Below, in pieces: positions 37,135 through 45,695 of a stretch of 64,000 nt of DNA. The position numbers were made by a program, and so were the translations under genes. The notes below the pieces were generated by a model that saw nothing but the letters and a program-made list of their open reading frames with translations, was not told the origin of the DNA and did not search any database. Position 1 is the first letter of the stretch; every line of letters begins with the position of its first letter. Origin of the DNA: Gp1-AA133 sp963850425 (lineage in GTDB: Bacteria; Acidobacteriota; Terriglobia; Terriglobales; Acidobacteriaceae). Location of the stretch: NCBI GenBank assembly GCA_963850425.1, contig CAWKLF010000001.1, positions 806,001 through 870,000 on the forward strand, written 5' to 3'.

Positions 37135-37346
37135 TAGCCTGCATTCGCTCGTGGTCTGCATTTGGGAGCCAAGAAAGTTTTAGACATACTGGATCATGTA
37201 TTCCGGAGCGAAGGCGAGAACTGCAAGATAGATAGCCCGGGACAGAACACGGCAGAAGAAACGGACTCGAAAAAAACGGTTCCGGAAAAAACCGACCGTC
37301 AGCGCATTTTTAGTAGCAGCGACCCAGCCGCGCAGCGGCGGCAGAG

Positions 37347-37435
37347 ATTAGCCCAGCGCGTAAGCGCTGGGTCAGGCAAATAAAGAACTCGAGCCCCGCA
37401 AGGGGCGCCATCTGGCGAAATGGGCGAACGCCCAC
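37347..37435 (+). repeat. Two-hairpin GNRA repeat element, single copy
   Basis: Hairpin 1 is CCCAGCGC-GTAA-GCGCTGGG (37352-37371). Twenty bases later comes GAGCCCCGCAAGGGGCGCCA (37391-37410), and then a short TGGGCGAACGCCCA. Intergenic between cobO and accD. Confidence 0.75.
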
Positions 37436-37466
37436 CAGCTGATTTTGATCGCTAGCAGCTCTTCCC

Positions 37467-38315
37467 ATGGCCTGGTTCAAACGCCAATCCGGTGAACTCG
37501 ACCCCTCCGGCGAGCGCAAGATGCGCACCGAAGGCCTCTGGGTGAAGTGTGACAGCTGTCGCCAGATCATTTGGAAGAAGGATCTCGAGGACAACCTCAA
37601 CGTCTGCCCGAAATGCGACAAGCATTTCCGCATCGACGCCCGTTCCCGCCTCGGCCTGCTGTTCGACGATAACCAGTTCGAAACCTTCGACGGCAACCTG
37701 GTCTCGACCGACCCGCTGAAATTTGTCGACCTGAAGGCCTACTCGTCGCGCCTCAAACAGGCTCGCAACGACACCGGCCTGACCGACGCGGTCATCAACG
37801 CGCAAGGCAAACTCAACGGACGCCCGGTAGTCATGAGCGCCATGGAGTACGCCTTCATCGGAGGCTCCATGGGCGCGGTCGTCGGCGAAGTCATCACCCG
37901 CGCCATCGAAAAATCCGCCGACACTAAGCATCCGCTCGTCATCATCTCGGCCTCCGGCGGCGCCCGCATGATGGAAGGCGTCATCAGCCTGATGCAGTTG
38001 GCAAAAATTTCCGCCGCGTTAGGCCATCTTGACGAACTAAAAGTCCCCTACATCTCGGTCCTGACCGATCCGACGACCGGCGGCGTCACCGCTTCGTTCG
38101 CCATGCTGGGCGACCTGAACATAGCCGAACCCGGCGCCCTGATCGGCTTCGCCGGACCACGCGTCATCGAACAAACCATCCGCCAAAAACTCCCGCAAGG
38201 CTTCCAGCGTAGCGAGTTCCTGCTGGAGCACGGAATGCTCGACGCAGTAGTCCACCGCCGAGATCTGAAACCCTACATAGCCCGAGCGTTAGACTTCATG
38301 GCCAAAGCCGCCTGA
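37467..38315 (+). CDS. accD: Acetyl-CoA carboxylase carboxyltransferase subunit beta
   Basis: A 282-residue protein. The N-terminal zinc finger is CDSCRQIIWKKDLE ... CPKCDKHF, and the carboxyltransferase fold contains MEYAFIGGSMGAVVGEVITRA, ISASGGARMMEG and SVLTDPTTGGVTASFAMLGD. AccD with AccA transfers CO2 from carboxybiotin to acetyl-CoA to start fatty acid synthesis. The more common neighbour folC is 6 kb upstream here. Confidence 0.95.
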   Translation: MAWFKRQSGELDPSGERKMRTEGLWVKCDSCRQIIWKKDLEDNLNVCPKCDKHFRIDARSRLGLLFDDNQFETFDGNLVSTDPLKFVDLKAYSSRLKQARNDTGLTDAVINAQGKLNGRPVVMSAMEYAFIGGSMGAVVGEVITRAIEKSADTKHPLVIISASGGARMMEGVISLMQLAKISAALGHLDELKVPYISVLTDPTTGGVTASFAMLGDLNIAEPGALIGFAGPRVIEQTIRQKLPQGFQRSEFLLEHGMLDAVVHRRDLKPYIARALDFMAKAA

Positions 38316-38361
38316 CCTCGAGCTCGACTCTCGCCTTGGTCAGCCCGCATCAATTAATGTT

Positions 38362-38411
38362 TGTCATCCTGAGCGGAGTGAGGCGCCAGCCGAACGCAGT
38401 CGAAGAACCTA
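38362..38411 (+). repeat. Degenerate GTCATCC-type repeat
   Basis: GTCATCCTGAGCGGAGTGAG followed by GCGCCAGCCGAACGCAGTCG and AAGAACCTATG. A longer variant of the dispersed repeat at 18053 and 22336. The inverted copy at 50599-50653 has the same internal segment. Confidence 0.65.
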
Positions 38412-38473
38412 TGCGTTTTGCCGGCGGCCCCGCCAACTCTCATGCCGCAGGATTCGCTCCCTCTGGTTGAGCC

Positions 38474-39785
38474 TTAGGCCGGCATCTGATCCACAATCCG
38501 TTCCCCCGCCGCATCCCAATACATCTTCTTCCCGCTCCAATAAGACTGAGTCGCCATCATGCAGGCCACCGAATGCGCAAACCCGTTCTGCACGGTCGCA
38601 TGCGGATCCTTCCGCGACCGCATGCACTCAAACCAGTTCCCCATATGCTCCAACGTCAGGTCATCAATCCCCATCGGCGGAAGCTCTTTCTCTCCCGGCA
38701 GCAGAATCGATTTCGCCGCGCGCTGCTTATCGATGTTCGCGTTGTCCTCGTGATTCCCCTTCTCCTCGACCACTTGGTATCGCGGACTCCCTTCGCCCCC
38801 AATGTTCATCAACGTCGCTTTCTTCCCCATGTACCGCGAGAAACTGGGCGCATCGTTTCCAAAGCTGGTCGAATAACTCACGAGAAATCCCTTCGGGATA
38901 CTCGAGCAACGCCTGGAACGTATCCGCATTCTCGCGCCCGTCGTGCCAGGCGAACACGCCACCATGCGCCATCACCGACTTCGGAAAACTCTCATCCATG
39001 AAGAAGTGCACCAGGTCGATCCCGTGACTCATCCACTGATCCGGAATCCCGCTGGAAAACTCCTTATACAAACGAAACTCAAAATACATCTGCGGATCAA
39101 ACGGACGCGCCGGCTTGGTGAGCAGCCAGCTCTTCCAATCCGTATCCTGCTCGCGAATCTCCTTCACCTCCGGCCGCCCCCGCCACCGCGGTCCGTGATA
39201 ATTCCACACAATCTCGATCTTGCTGATATCCCCCAGTTCCCCACGCTGCACCACCTCGCGCGCCAGCAGCGGATAAGGCTCGCTGCGATGCTGCGTCCCG
39301 ACCTGCACAACCGTTTTCGCCTTCAGCACCGCATCGCGCGCGGCCTTAGCTTCCTCCAGCACATTCCCCATCGGCTTCTCGACGTAAGCATCCTTCCCCG
39401 CCTCAGCCGTCATCTTCAGAATCGGCGAATGCGAATGCTCCGGCGTCGAGATCAACACCGCATCCACGTCCTTCATCGCCAGTAACTCTTCGATATGTTG
39501 CGCCGCCCGCGGAGCCCGCCCGTAATAGCCGGTGTTGGTAGCCACCGCCTTCTCGCGATTCACCTTCCATAGATCGCAAACGGCCGTCATCTCGACGTTG
39601 TGGCTGGACTTGAGCTTGGAAGCAATCAAATCCAGATCCCCGCCGCGGCTCCCGTTGCCGACATGCCCCAGCGAAATGCGATCGTTTGCCCCCACAATGT
39701 TTTCGTAAGAAGAAGCCGTGCGCGGCAACACCGCCGCCCCCGCAATCACCGCAGCCGACGAACTCAAAAATCTTCGACGATCCAT
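38474..39785 (-). pseudogene. Gfo/Idh/MocA-family oxidoreductase, frameshifted
   Basis: Two overlapping minus-strand frames together give one protein of about 436 residues. The 5' part (from 39785) has a Tat signal MDRRRFLSSSAAVIAGAAVLP, LGHVGNGSRGG, TAVCDLWKVNREKAV and VEKPMGNVLEEAKAARDAV. It is continuous to about 38890 (LLEYPEG). The correct C-terminal half (FLVSYSTSFGNDAPSFSRYMGKK ... WSGKKMYWDAAGERIVDQMPA) is in another frame. The switch lies at a GGG run (CCC at 38889-38891 on the plus strand), where one fewer base restores continuity. Either a sequencing error or a recent inactivation. Confidence 0.85.
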
Positions 39786-39936
39786 ATCAGATGATCCCTT
39801 TCAAAAGCTGTTAGTGGGCGCAATGCTAAGAGTGATCCGTCATCAAGTCAATGAAGCCACCGAAAAGCCGGTGCCCCACGTTTCGCCTTTTGAAAGGTGG
39901 GATTCCACGCGGGTTCTTGCTGTCTGAGGCTGTGGG

Positions 39937-40473
39937 TCAGCGCTTCTGGTACGGGTGGAAGATGTAGTCCTTCGCCTTAACGGCTGAATGGCACGTGTGT
40001 CCGCAGTCTGAGGGGCTTTTAAGATCCGCCGCGAATTTGTCGGATGCGGCTTCGTAGTTGAACAGCGCGTATCCCCACCCGCCGCTTCTCGGAAATCGCT
40101 TGCTGTCCTTCTCAATGACGAAAGCCTGGGTAAAAACGTCAGGCACATCCACAACGAAAGGGGCCTCGGTGCTCTTCTTTGGTTTCCACTGGAGCTTCAC
40201 GATTTTGGAGCCATCTGGAAAAGGCTGGCCGTTACCGGGAATGCCGGCCTTGTATGCCTGGATCATGGTCGGATTGGCGACGATGACCTTGAGCACTTCG
40301 TCGGTCCGGGCGGAAGACACCACCGCCCAGTCCTCGTATCCCTTGAAGTCGGAAAACGCGATTCCGCTAGGCGACTTCAAGGAGTACTTGTCCTGCGCGT
40401 AAACGGCCGTCGCGACCAGAGCCGCGAGCGTGGTTGTGGCGATCGCAATCCTGAGCTTGTTCCTGCACTTCAT
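39937..40473 (-). CDS. Cytochrome P460-type protein
   Basis: A 178-residue protein from the ATG at 40473 (AAAGGAAC upstream); signal peptide MKCRNKLRIAIATTTLAALV. The P460 fold is seen in FSDFKGYEDWAVVSSARTDEVLKVIVANP and in GWGYALFNYE. The haem attachment site reads CGHTCHSAVKAKDYIF, i.e. Cys-x3-Cys-His. P460 proteins are periplasmic monohaem enzymes, best known from hydroxylamine oxidation. The actual substrate here is unknown. Confidence 0.8.
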   Translation of the reverse strand: MKCRNKLRIAIATTTLAALVATAVYAQDKYSLKSPSGIAFSDFKGYEDWAVVSSARTDEVLKVIVANPTMIQAYKAGIPGNGQPFPDGSKIVKLQWKPKKSTEAPFVVDVPDVFTQAFVIEKDSKRFPRSGGWGYALFNYEAASDKFAADLKSPSDCGHTCHSAVKAKDYIFHPYQKR

Positions 40474-40648
40474 GGCTGTTCCTTTCTTAGCCAAGAAATC
40501 TCCATTTTTGACGGCTGAAATCGGGCAGAGGATATCACACCCAATTTCTTGATACTTCGAAGCCTTGGTTTGTGTTTAGAAAGAGAAAAGCAGGGAAGCA
40601 TCCGTCTTCTTGTGCGAAGGTCAGCTAAACAGAAACCGGTGAACGTCT

Positions 40649-40730
40649 CGTCTGTAAAAGTATTTTTCCGTCCCGTATTTTGTCCCCGTATTTTTCTGCC
40701 CCCGTATTAGTCCCCGTATTTTCACAGACG
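40649..40730. repeat. CCCCGTATTTT tandem units flanked by an inverted repeat
   Basis: Four units of TCCCGTATTTT/CCCCGTATTNN with about 15-bp spacing (40671-40722) lie between CGTCTGTAAAAGTA (40649-40662) and its imperfect inverse TATTTTCACAGACG (40717-40730). This arrangement looks like a structured or mobile element remnant. Confidence 0.65.
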
Positions 40731-40773
40731 GGCCGTTCCGCCAAGGTGCCGCGAACGGTGCCCAACTCCGCCT

Positions 40774-40860
40774 CGAGCCCCGTTAAGGGCGAAAGGTATT
40801 AGCCCCGGGCGCAAGCCCGGGGAAAGCCCAGCGAGTTACGCGAGCCCCGTAGGGGTGACA
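40774..40860 (+). repeat. Two-hairpin GNRA repeat element, single copy
   Basis: A first GAGCCCCGTTAAGGGCGA (40775-40792), then CCCCGGGC-GCAA-GCCCGGGG (40803-40822), then GAGCCCCGTAGGGGTGACA (40842-40860). It lies between the P460 gene and the DUF4230 gene and is one of the most complete copies. Confidence 0.75.
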
Positions 40861-40930
40861 GCGCCAAAGCCCTTCCCCAAGACACGATTTCAGGATGTCC
40901 TTTTTATGCGGGACCGAATCCTCAACCCCA

Positions 40931-41584
40931 TCACTCAAACTCCACCCGCTCAAACCCCAGCCCCTGCAGCAAACTCGTCAACGTGCTCCGCGCATTCGTG
41001 TTCGCTGTCTTCAAAATTCCATCCAGCAACGCCGCCTGCTGAAGCTGGCTCTCTGCCTCCTGGCGCACTTGCGTCTCCAGGTTCGGATCCACCGGGACCA
41101 GCAAACCCGTCTGCCGCGAATACACCTTGGTTCGCGCATTATCAATGCGCGTCGAAAACACCCGCGCTGCAGGCAGCCGTAACACCACCTTCTTCTCCTC
41201 CACCGCCACATCGCCGCCCTTCAGCCCGCTGAAGTCCACCCCCGCCACCACCTCGCCGTGCACCACCATCAGCAGTCGGTCTCCGGCAAGAAAATTCGGC
41301 AGGATCACGTTCTCCTTCTCTCCGCTGACCACCTTATCCATCGTGTACACGACAGTCTCCAGCCGTTGCAGTTGCTGGATCTTATTTACCACCGTCGGCT
41401 GGCTCACATCGATTTGCGTGCTGCGGCCTAGCAGCCGCCCTGCCCACCCGCTCCAGAACGACGGCGCCGCCTGCCGCGCAATCACCATCAGCCCCAGCAC
41501 GCCCAGCGCAATGCCGAGCAGGAGCGCCACCGCTGTTCTCAGGCGACTCTCCGCTTCACGCCCACCCTTTTCTGGACTCAGCAT
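40931..41584 (-). CDS. DUF4230-domain membrane-anchored protein
   Basis: A 217-residue protein from the ATG at 41584 (GAGGTTGG upstream). A single transmembrane helix (RTAVALLLGIALGVLGLMVIA) is followed by VVNKIQQLQRLETVVYTMDKVVSGEKENVILPNFLAGDRLLMVVHGEVVAGVDFS and VVLRLPAARVF, the DUF4230 signature, ending in a long helix. The soluble part faces the periplasm. Function is unknown. Confidence 0.8.
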   Translation of the reverse strand: MLSPEKGGREAESRLRTAVALLLGIALGVLGLMVIARQAAPSFWSGWAGRLLGRSTQIDVSQPTVVNKIQQLQRLETVVYTMDKVVSGEKENVILPNFLAGDRLLMVVHGEVVAGVDFSGLKGGDVAVEEKKVVLRLPAARVFSTRIDNARTKVYSRQTGLLVPVDPNLETQVRQEAESQLQQAALLDGILKTANTNARSTLTSLLQGLGFERVEFE

Positions 41585-41650
41585 CTCCAACCTCGCAGAA
41601 ATGGTTGATCTTCATCTCGACATTGTAGAGTAGTGCCGCAAAGAATCAGC

Positions 41651-42550
41651 TCAGTCGGGCCCAGTCGTGGTGCGGGCCAGCGACAATATCGCTCCCGCAA
41701 ACAGAAGCGTATCGGCGAAGTAGTTGAGCCCCTCGACTTTCACCGCGGCACTCGGATCCGCCAGCGCCCCAATCAGGACCGGTCCGTAGATCCCCACCAC
41801 CAAAAGCAGAATCCAGCCGCCGAGATACGTGGCTGCCATCCGCGTCTTCCGCGCCAACAGAAAGCAGACTCCACCCACGATGAGAAATGCGCCCGTCAGG
41901 TAGTCGATGAAGGCGCGCGCGGGAATCCACGTGGGCATTTCTTTTATAAGTGGAACTCCGGGCAGTACCAGCGGGTGGAGAAAGTGCTGAACGCCGAAAA
42001 AGATCGCGGCGATCGCGATCAGCACGCGACCCACGGTGATGAGACTCCTCCCCGGCCGGCGCGATCCGCCCATCGCAACTCCCGCCAGAACCCAACCGCC
42101 ACCCCCGAACGACATTTCCCGGATCACAATCGTCCATAAGATTCGGGCGCCGCTGCTGACCGCTCCCGGAAAATGGATCATCGCCACAAAAAGGAACATC
42201 ATGATTCCGAACAGCAGGCCGGACCAGCGCACCTGAATGTTGGTGGCGATGCTCAACGATGCGGCGATCAGCGCAAAGCCTACGAAATAAACCCAAAACA
42301 AATGCCACGGCACGAACGGCGGCACCAGGTCCATCGGGATTCCGCCGGAAAGATGTTCTGCGCCGAAGACCGCCAACGGGATGGCGAAGCACAATCGGGT
42401 CAGAGCTACGATCTTGTCGAGGCCTCGAGCCTGGGCGATATCCTTTTTTACGGCCAATAGCCCAAGCACAAGCAACACGAGGCCGGCCGCGGACATCGAG
42501 AATGCGATGCGAGAGAATTCAAACAATGCGGCGAAAATTGTTGGTTGCAT
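41651..42550 (-). CDS. DoxX-like membrane protein with internal duplication
   Basis: A 299-residue protein with about eight membrane helices. The two halves repeat: FAIPLAVFGAEHLSGGIP ... LVPPFVPWHLFWVYFVGFALIAASL, and IAIAAIFFGVQHFLHPLVLPG ... TWIPARAFIDYLTGAFLIVGGV. This matches the DoxX-like fold fused to itself. Function is unknown. DoxX relatives take part in membrane redox or sulfide-related processes, but no partner is nearby. Confidence 0.75.
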   Translation of the reverse strand: MQPTIFAALFEFSRIAFSMSAAGLVLLVLGLLAVKKDIAQARGLDKIVALTRLCFAIPLAVFGAEHLSGGIPMDLVPPFVPWHLFWVYFVGFALIAASLSIATNIQVRWSGLLFGIMMFLFVAMIHFPGAVSSGARILWTIVIREMSFGGGGWVLAGVAMGGSRRPGRSLITVGRVLIAIAAIFFGVQHFLHPLVLPGVPLIKEMPTWIPARAFIDYLTGAFLIVGGVCFLLARKTRMAATYLGGWILLLVVGIYGPVLIGALADPSAAVKVEGLNYFADTLLFAGAILSLARTTTGPD

Positions 42551-42726
42551 GCGTCTCCGAATCGCTAAATTCTACGACGATGTTGGGTCAAGCCCGCACT
42601 TCTTCGTCTACGAACGCATTACAGTCGAAAACAGGCGTAGCCTTCAATGCGCCTACCGCGACTCAGTCACCGCCCTCCAGGATCCTGTACTACAATCGAG
42701 GTGTCTCCAGCGCGGAGGTGATTACC

Positions 42727-42915
42727 ATGCAACCGCAGAGCGAATCCAAAATCGAGCCAAACCCCGAGCAGACCGCAGAGCATCTCGCAGGTGTTCATTC
42801 TCTGCTGAAGTCTCTCCAGGACAAAATTGGTGAGCATCCTCTATTAGCCGAGGCCATCCTGAAGGTGGAGATGGCCCTGAACACTCTCGGCGTAAAAACC
42901 GGCGCGATGCTTTAA
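42727..42915 (+). CDS. Small helical protein (62 aa)
   Basis: An ATG at 42727 follows GCGGAGGTGATTACC, a very good ribosome-binding site. The product contains EHLAGVHSLLKSLQDKIGEHPLLAEAILKVEMALNTLGVKTGAML, which has two regular amphipathic helices and no Cys. No family is recognised. The strong translation signal supports it being real. Confidence 0.65.
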   Translation: MQPQSESKIEPNPEQTAEHLAGVHSLLKSLQDKIGEHPLLAEAILKVEMALNTLGVKTGAML

Positions 42916-43241
42916 CGGTCCTTGGCTGTTCGGCGGCCTTGGGAACGGCCAGACATCGCAATTCTGTCGCGCTCCTCTGCGATTCAAAGCCAGGGCCCCA
43001 CGTTTCGCGATTTTCGAAACACCCTGCTCTGAGTGTAGTCGAGGCTGGAATTCCACGACTCTCAAGTCCTGAGGATTTTTGGGAAAGGGCACGACTTCAG
43101 TCGTGCCAAAAGCAGATAGGAATGTACGGCTTCAGCCGCTGAGGTAAGCTTCTCAGTCTCTGAAAGCGCCACCCCTCCACATTTCTCCCTACAAGCCCTC
43201 CGCCCTTGATCCACCTTTCCCCCAAAGGTAGCCTGTTATCT

Positions 43242-44564
43242 GTGGCCAAAGAACCACCCGCCGAACTGCTTTCGATCGAGGGACGCGAAGTCCGCGTAAC
43301 CAATCCCGACAAGCCTTATTTCACGCGCGAGACCAAGCTCTCCAAACTCGACCTCGTCCGTTACTACCTGTCCGTCGCCCCGGGAGCCCTCGCCGGCATC
43401 AGAGATCGTCCACTCGTCCTCAAGCGCTTCGTCAATGGAGCCGAAGGCGAGGCCTTCTATCAGAAACGCGCCCCCACCGACCATCCTGAGTGGCTGCGAA
43501 CCATCACCTTGTCATTCCCCTCCGGCCGCACCGCGGAAGAGCTGGTCGTCGACGACGCGCCCGGCCTCGCCTGGATCGTCAACCTGGGCTGCATCGAACT
43601 CCACCCGCACCCCGTGCGCTCCGCCGATCTCAATCACCCCGACGAGCTGCGCATCGATCTCGACCCCGGCCCCGGCGTCCCTTGGTCCGACGTCCGCACC
43701 GTCGCCCTCGAAGTGAAATCCTTCCTCGAAGAGATGGGCCTACACGGATGGCCCAAGACCAGTGGCTCCCGCGGCATGCACGTGAACGTGCGCGTTCAAC
43801 CGCGCTGGACCTTCACCGAAATTCGACGCGCCGCGCTAACTCTATCGCGTGCGATCGAAAAGCGCGTGCCCCACCTGGCCAGTTCGAAATGGTGGAAAGA
43901 AGAACGGCACGGCGTCTTCCTCGACTACAACCAGAACGCAAAAGATCGCACGACGTGCTCCGCCTATTCCGTGCGTCCGCTCCCCGACGCGCGCGTCTCC
44001 ACCCCGCTCGACTGGCCCGAAGTCCCCGACTGCGATCCCGCCGACTTCACCGTGCTCACCGTTCCCAAGCGCTTCGCTGACCAGGGCGACCCGCACGCCG
44101 ACATGAACGCCGACCCCGGCTCGCTGGAAAAATTGCTGGAACTAGCCGCCCAGGACGAAGCCGCCGGACTGGGCGACGCCCCCTGGCCTCCGCACTTCCG
44201 CAAGATGGATGGCGAAGCTCCGCGCGTTGCCCCTTCGCGCGCCCGGTCCACTCCCAAAAAATCCGCCGCGAAGAAAACACGTGAGAAGATGCCGTTGATC
44301 GTGGTCGCCAACTCTCCCGATAAACAGGCAGCCCTGCAAGGCCTGGAGCGATGGAAATCGAAGCACGCCGAGGTCGCAAAGCTTGTCGCCGTCGACGACG
44401 TCCTGGTCGACTCGATGCGCGGCCGCTCCTCCACCTGGACGCGTATCCGGGTCAACCTCCGCCACGTCCCCGAGAACCTCAGGCCCAGGCAGGAAACTCC
44501 CGACCCCGACGACGACCCCACGCGCGAATGGCGCGAGCTGCGTGCATCAAGAAAGAAATCGTGA
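43242..44564 (+). CDS. ligD: LigD polymerase (primase-like) domain protein, stand-alone
   Basis: A 440-residue protein; I prefer the GTG at 43242 (VAKEPPAELL) to the TTG at 43206. It has the archaeo-eukaryotic-primase-like POL domain: VTNPDKPYFTRETKLSKLDLVRYYLSVAP, LRIDLDPGPGVPWSD (metal DxD), TSGSRGMHVNV, CSAYSVRPLPDARVSTPLDW. After a basic linker comes an extra 80-residue C-terminal domain (QAALQGLERWKSKHAEVAKLVA). It fills gaps in non-homologous end joining. The ligase domain is encoded separately at 45696-46781. Confidence 0.9.
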   Translation: MAKEPPAELLSIEGREVRVTNPDKPYFTRETKLSKLDLVRYYLSVAPGALAGIRDRPLVLKRFVNGAEGEAFYQKRAPTDHPEWLRTITLSFPSGRTAEELVVDDAPGLAWIVNLGCIELHPHPVRSADLNHPDELRIDLDPGPGVPWSDVRTVALEVKSFLEEMGLHGWPKTSGSRGMHVNVRVQPRWTFTEIRRAALTLSRAIEKRVPHLASSKWWKEERHGVFLDYNQNAKDRTTCSAYSVRPLPDARVSTPLDWPEVPDCDPADFTVLTVPKRFADQGDPHADMNADPGSLEKLLELAAQDEAAGLGDAPWPPHFRKMDGEAPRVAPSRARSTPKKSAAKKTREKMPLIVVANSPDKQAALQGLERWKSKHAEVAKLVAVDDVLVDSMRGRSSTWTRIRVNLRHVPENLRPRQETPDPDDDPTREWRELRASRKKS

Positions 44565-44722
44565 GCAAGTGATGCTGTAGAGGGATCAGGGGGGAAAGTG
44601 CGGGTGCCCAAATCAAACGTCCCAGCCTTTGCAACGTTAAGGTGGGGCAAGTTTAAAAATGAGGTTGCAGTTGAGGCGGGCCCAATCCGGCCAGATTGAA
44701 CCCGCTCCTGGGATTCCTCCCG

Positions 44723-45175
44723 TCAATTCGCTGCTGTTACCACACTGCTCGTCAGCACTTTGTAGTGCCATCCAACCACAGTACCCGCGCATCCACGTCC
44801 TGAACAGCTGGCTACGTAATACGCGTAGAAGGTAAAGTTGCCTCCTGCGGTCTTGTCATCTGAAAGGAACGATCCAGAGCCATAGTAGGCAGTGTGCGTT
44901 CCATTCGGATTGGGTACAAACCCGGAATAGACACCATGAACCGAGAACACTTGAGACCCCGGCCACGGATAGTTGACTGCCACCGTGTTGATAGGACCGC
45001 TTGCAGTGTTCCGGGTATCGAGAACGAGATCGAACGGCTGCCCGTTTTGATCGTCTACGCTTAGACGGCAATAGCCCAGATTTTTGGCTCCGCAACCGTC
45101 AGCGGTGGTTGTGTAGGTTGTTTGAGCGCACAGCGGCAAGGACATCGCCAGAATTAGGAATATCAACTTCTTCAT
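44723..45175 (-). CDS. Secreted beta-rich protein of unknown function
   Basis: A 150-residue protein with a signal peptide MKKLIFLILAMSLPLCAQ and GGAG upstream. The mature part has repeated Gly/Tyr-rich strands (LGYCRLSVDDQNGQPFDLVLDTR, NPNGTHTAYYGSGSFLSDD) and four cysteines probably in disulfides. It sits between the two LigD genes with no obvious link. It might be a beta-sandwich of the outer envelope. Confidence 0.65.
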   Translation of the reverse strand: MKKLIFLILAMSLPLCAQTTYTTTADGCGAKNLGYCRLSVDDQNGQPFDLVLDTRNTASGPINTVAVNYPWPGSQVFSVHGVYSGFVPNPNGTHTAYYGSGSFLSDDKTAGGNFTFYAYYVASCSGRGCAGTVVGWHYKVLTSSVVTAAN

Positions 45176-45695
45176 TGGGGGAGAGCTCCTTCGGGGAATT
45201 CAATCTGAGTACAGGGGCCCACGATGAAGAGGCGCTGTTGCAGACGGAGCTTTGGACTCCAGCTCCTGTCTGGTTGTTGGTGTGAACGGTGTCAGCGGAT
45301 TGGATTGGCTCGAAATACACGGGCGCACTTGCAGGTATCAGACGAGAGTGACCCACATTTAGTTGTAAGGGTCCCAAAACATCGGCCAAGAGCCGCTACC
45401 GTACCACCATGAACAGGACGAGTGCGCCAATCTGCGCCACATGGAAGAAGCGCGCCAGGAGTCAGACTACTTCGCCCGGGACTCTGTACAAATTTTGGTG
45501 CGAACTGGTGAGTCGAGATTGAAAACCGGAACGGGCCTGTCTGGAAGATTGCGGATCGAGGTTGGTGACTGTATTACTCCAGCGCTCAGTGAGTATAACC
45601 GTGACCTGGCCAGCCCATCGACCGCGACAAATCCCATTACACGATGACCGCCTCGAAGTCCCAGCGGTACGAACGAAAAGACTCTTTCAAAGGTC
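45176..45695. other. Intergenic, nothing convincing
   Basis: A 520-base gap between two minus-strand genes. Several short plus- and minus-strand frames exist, but none has coding-like composition over a useful length or any recognisable motif. No hairpin repeat is seen here. Confidence 0.45.
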
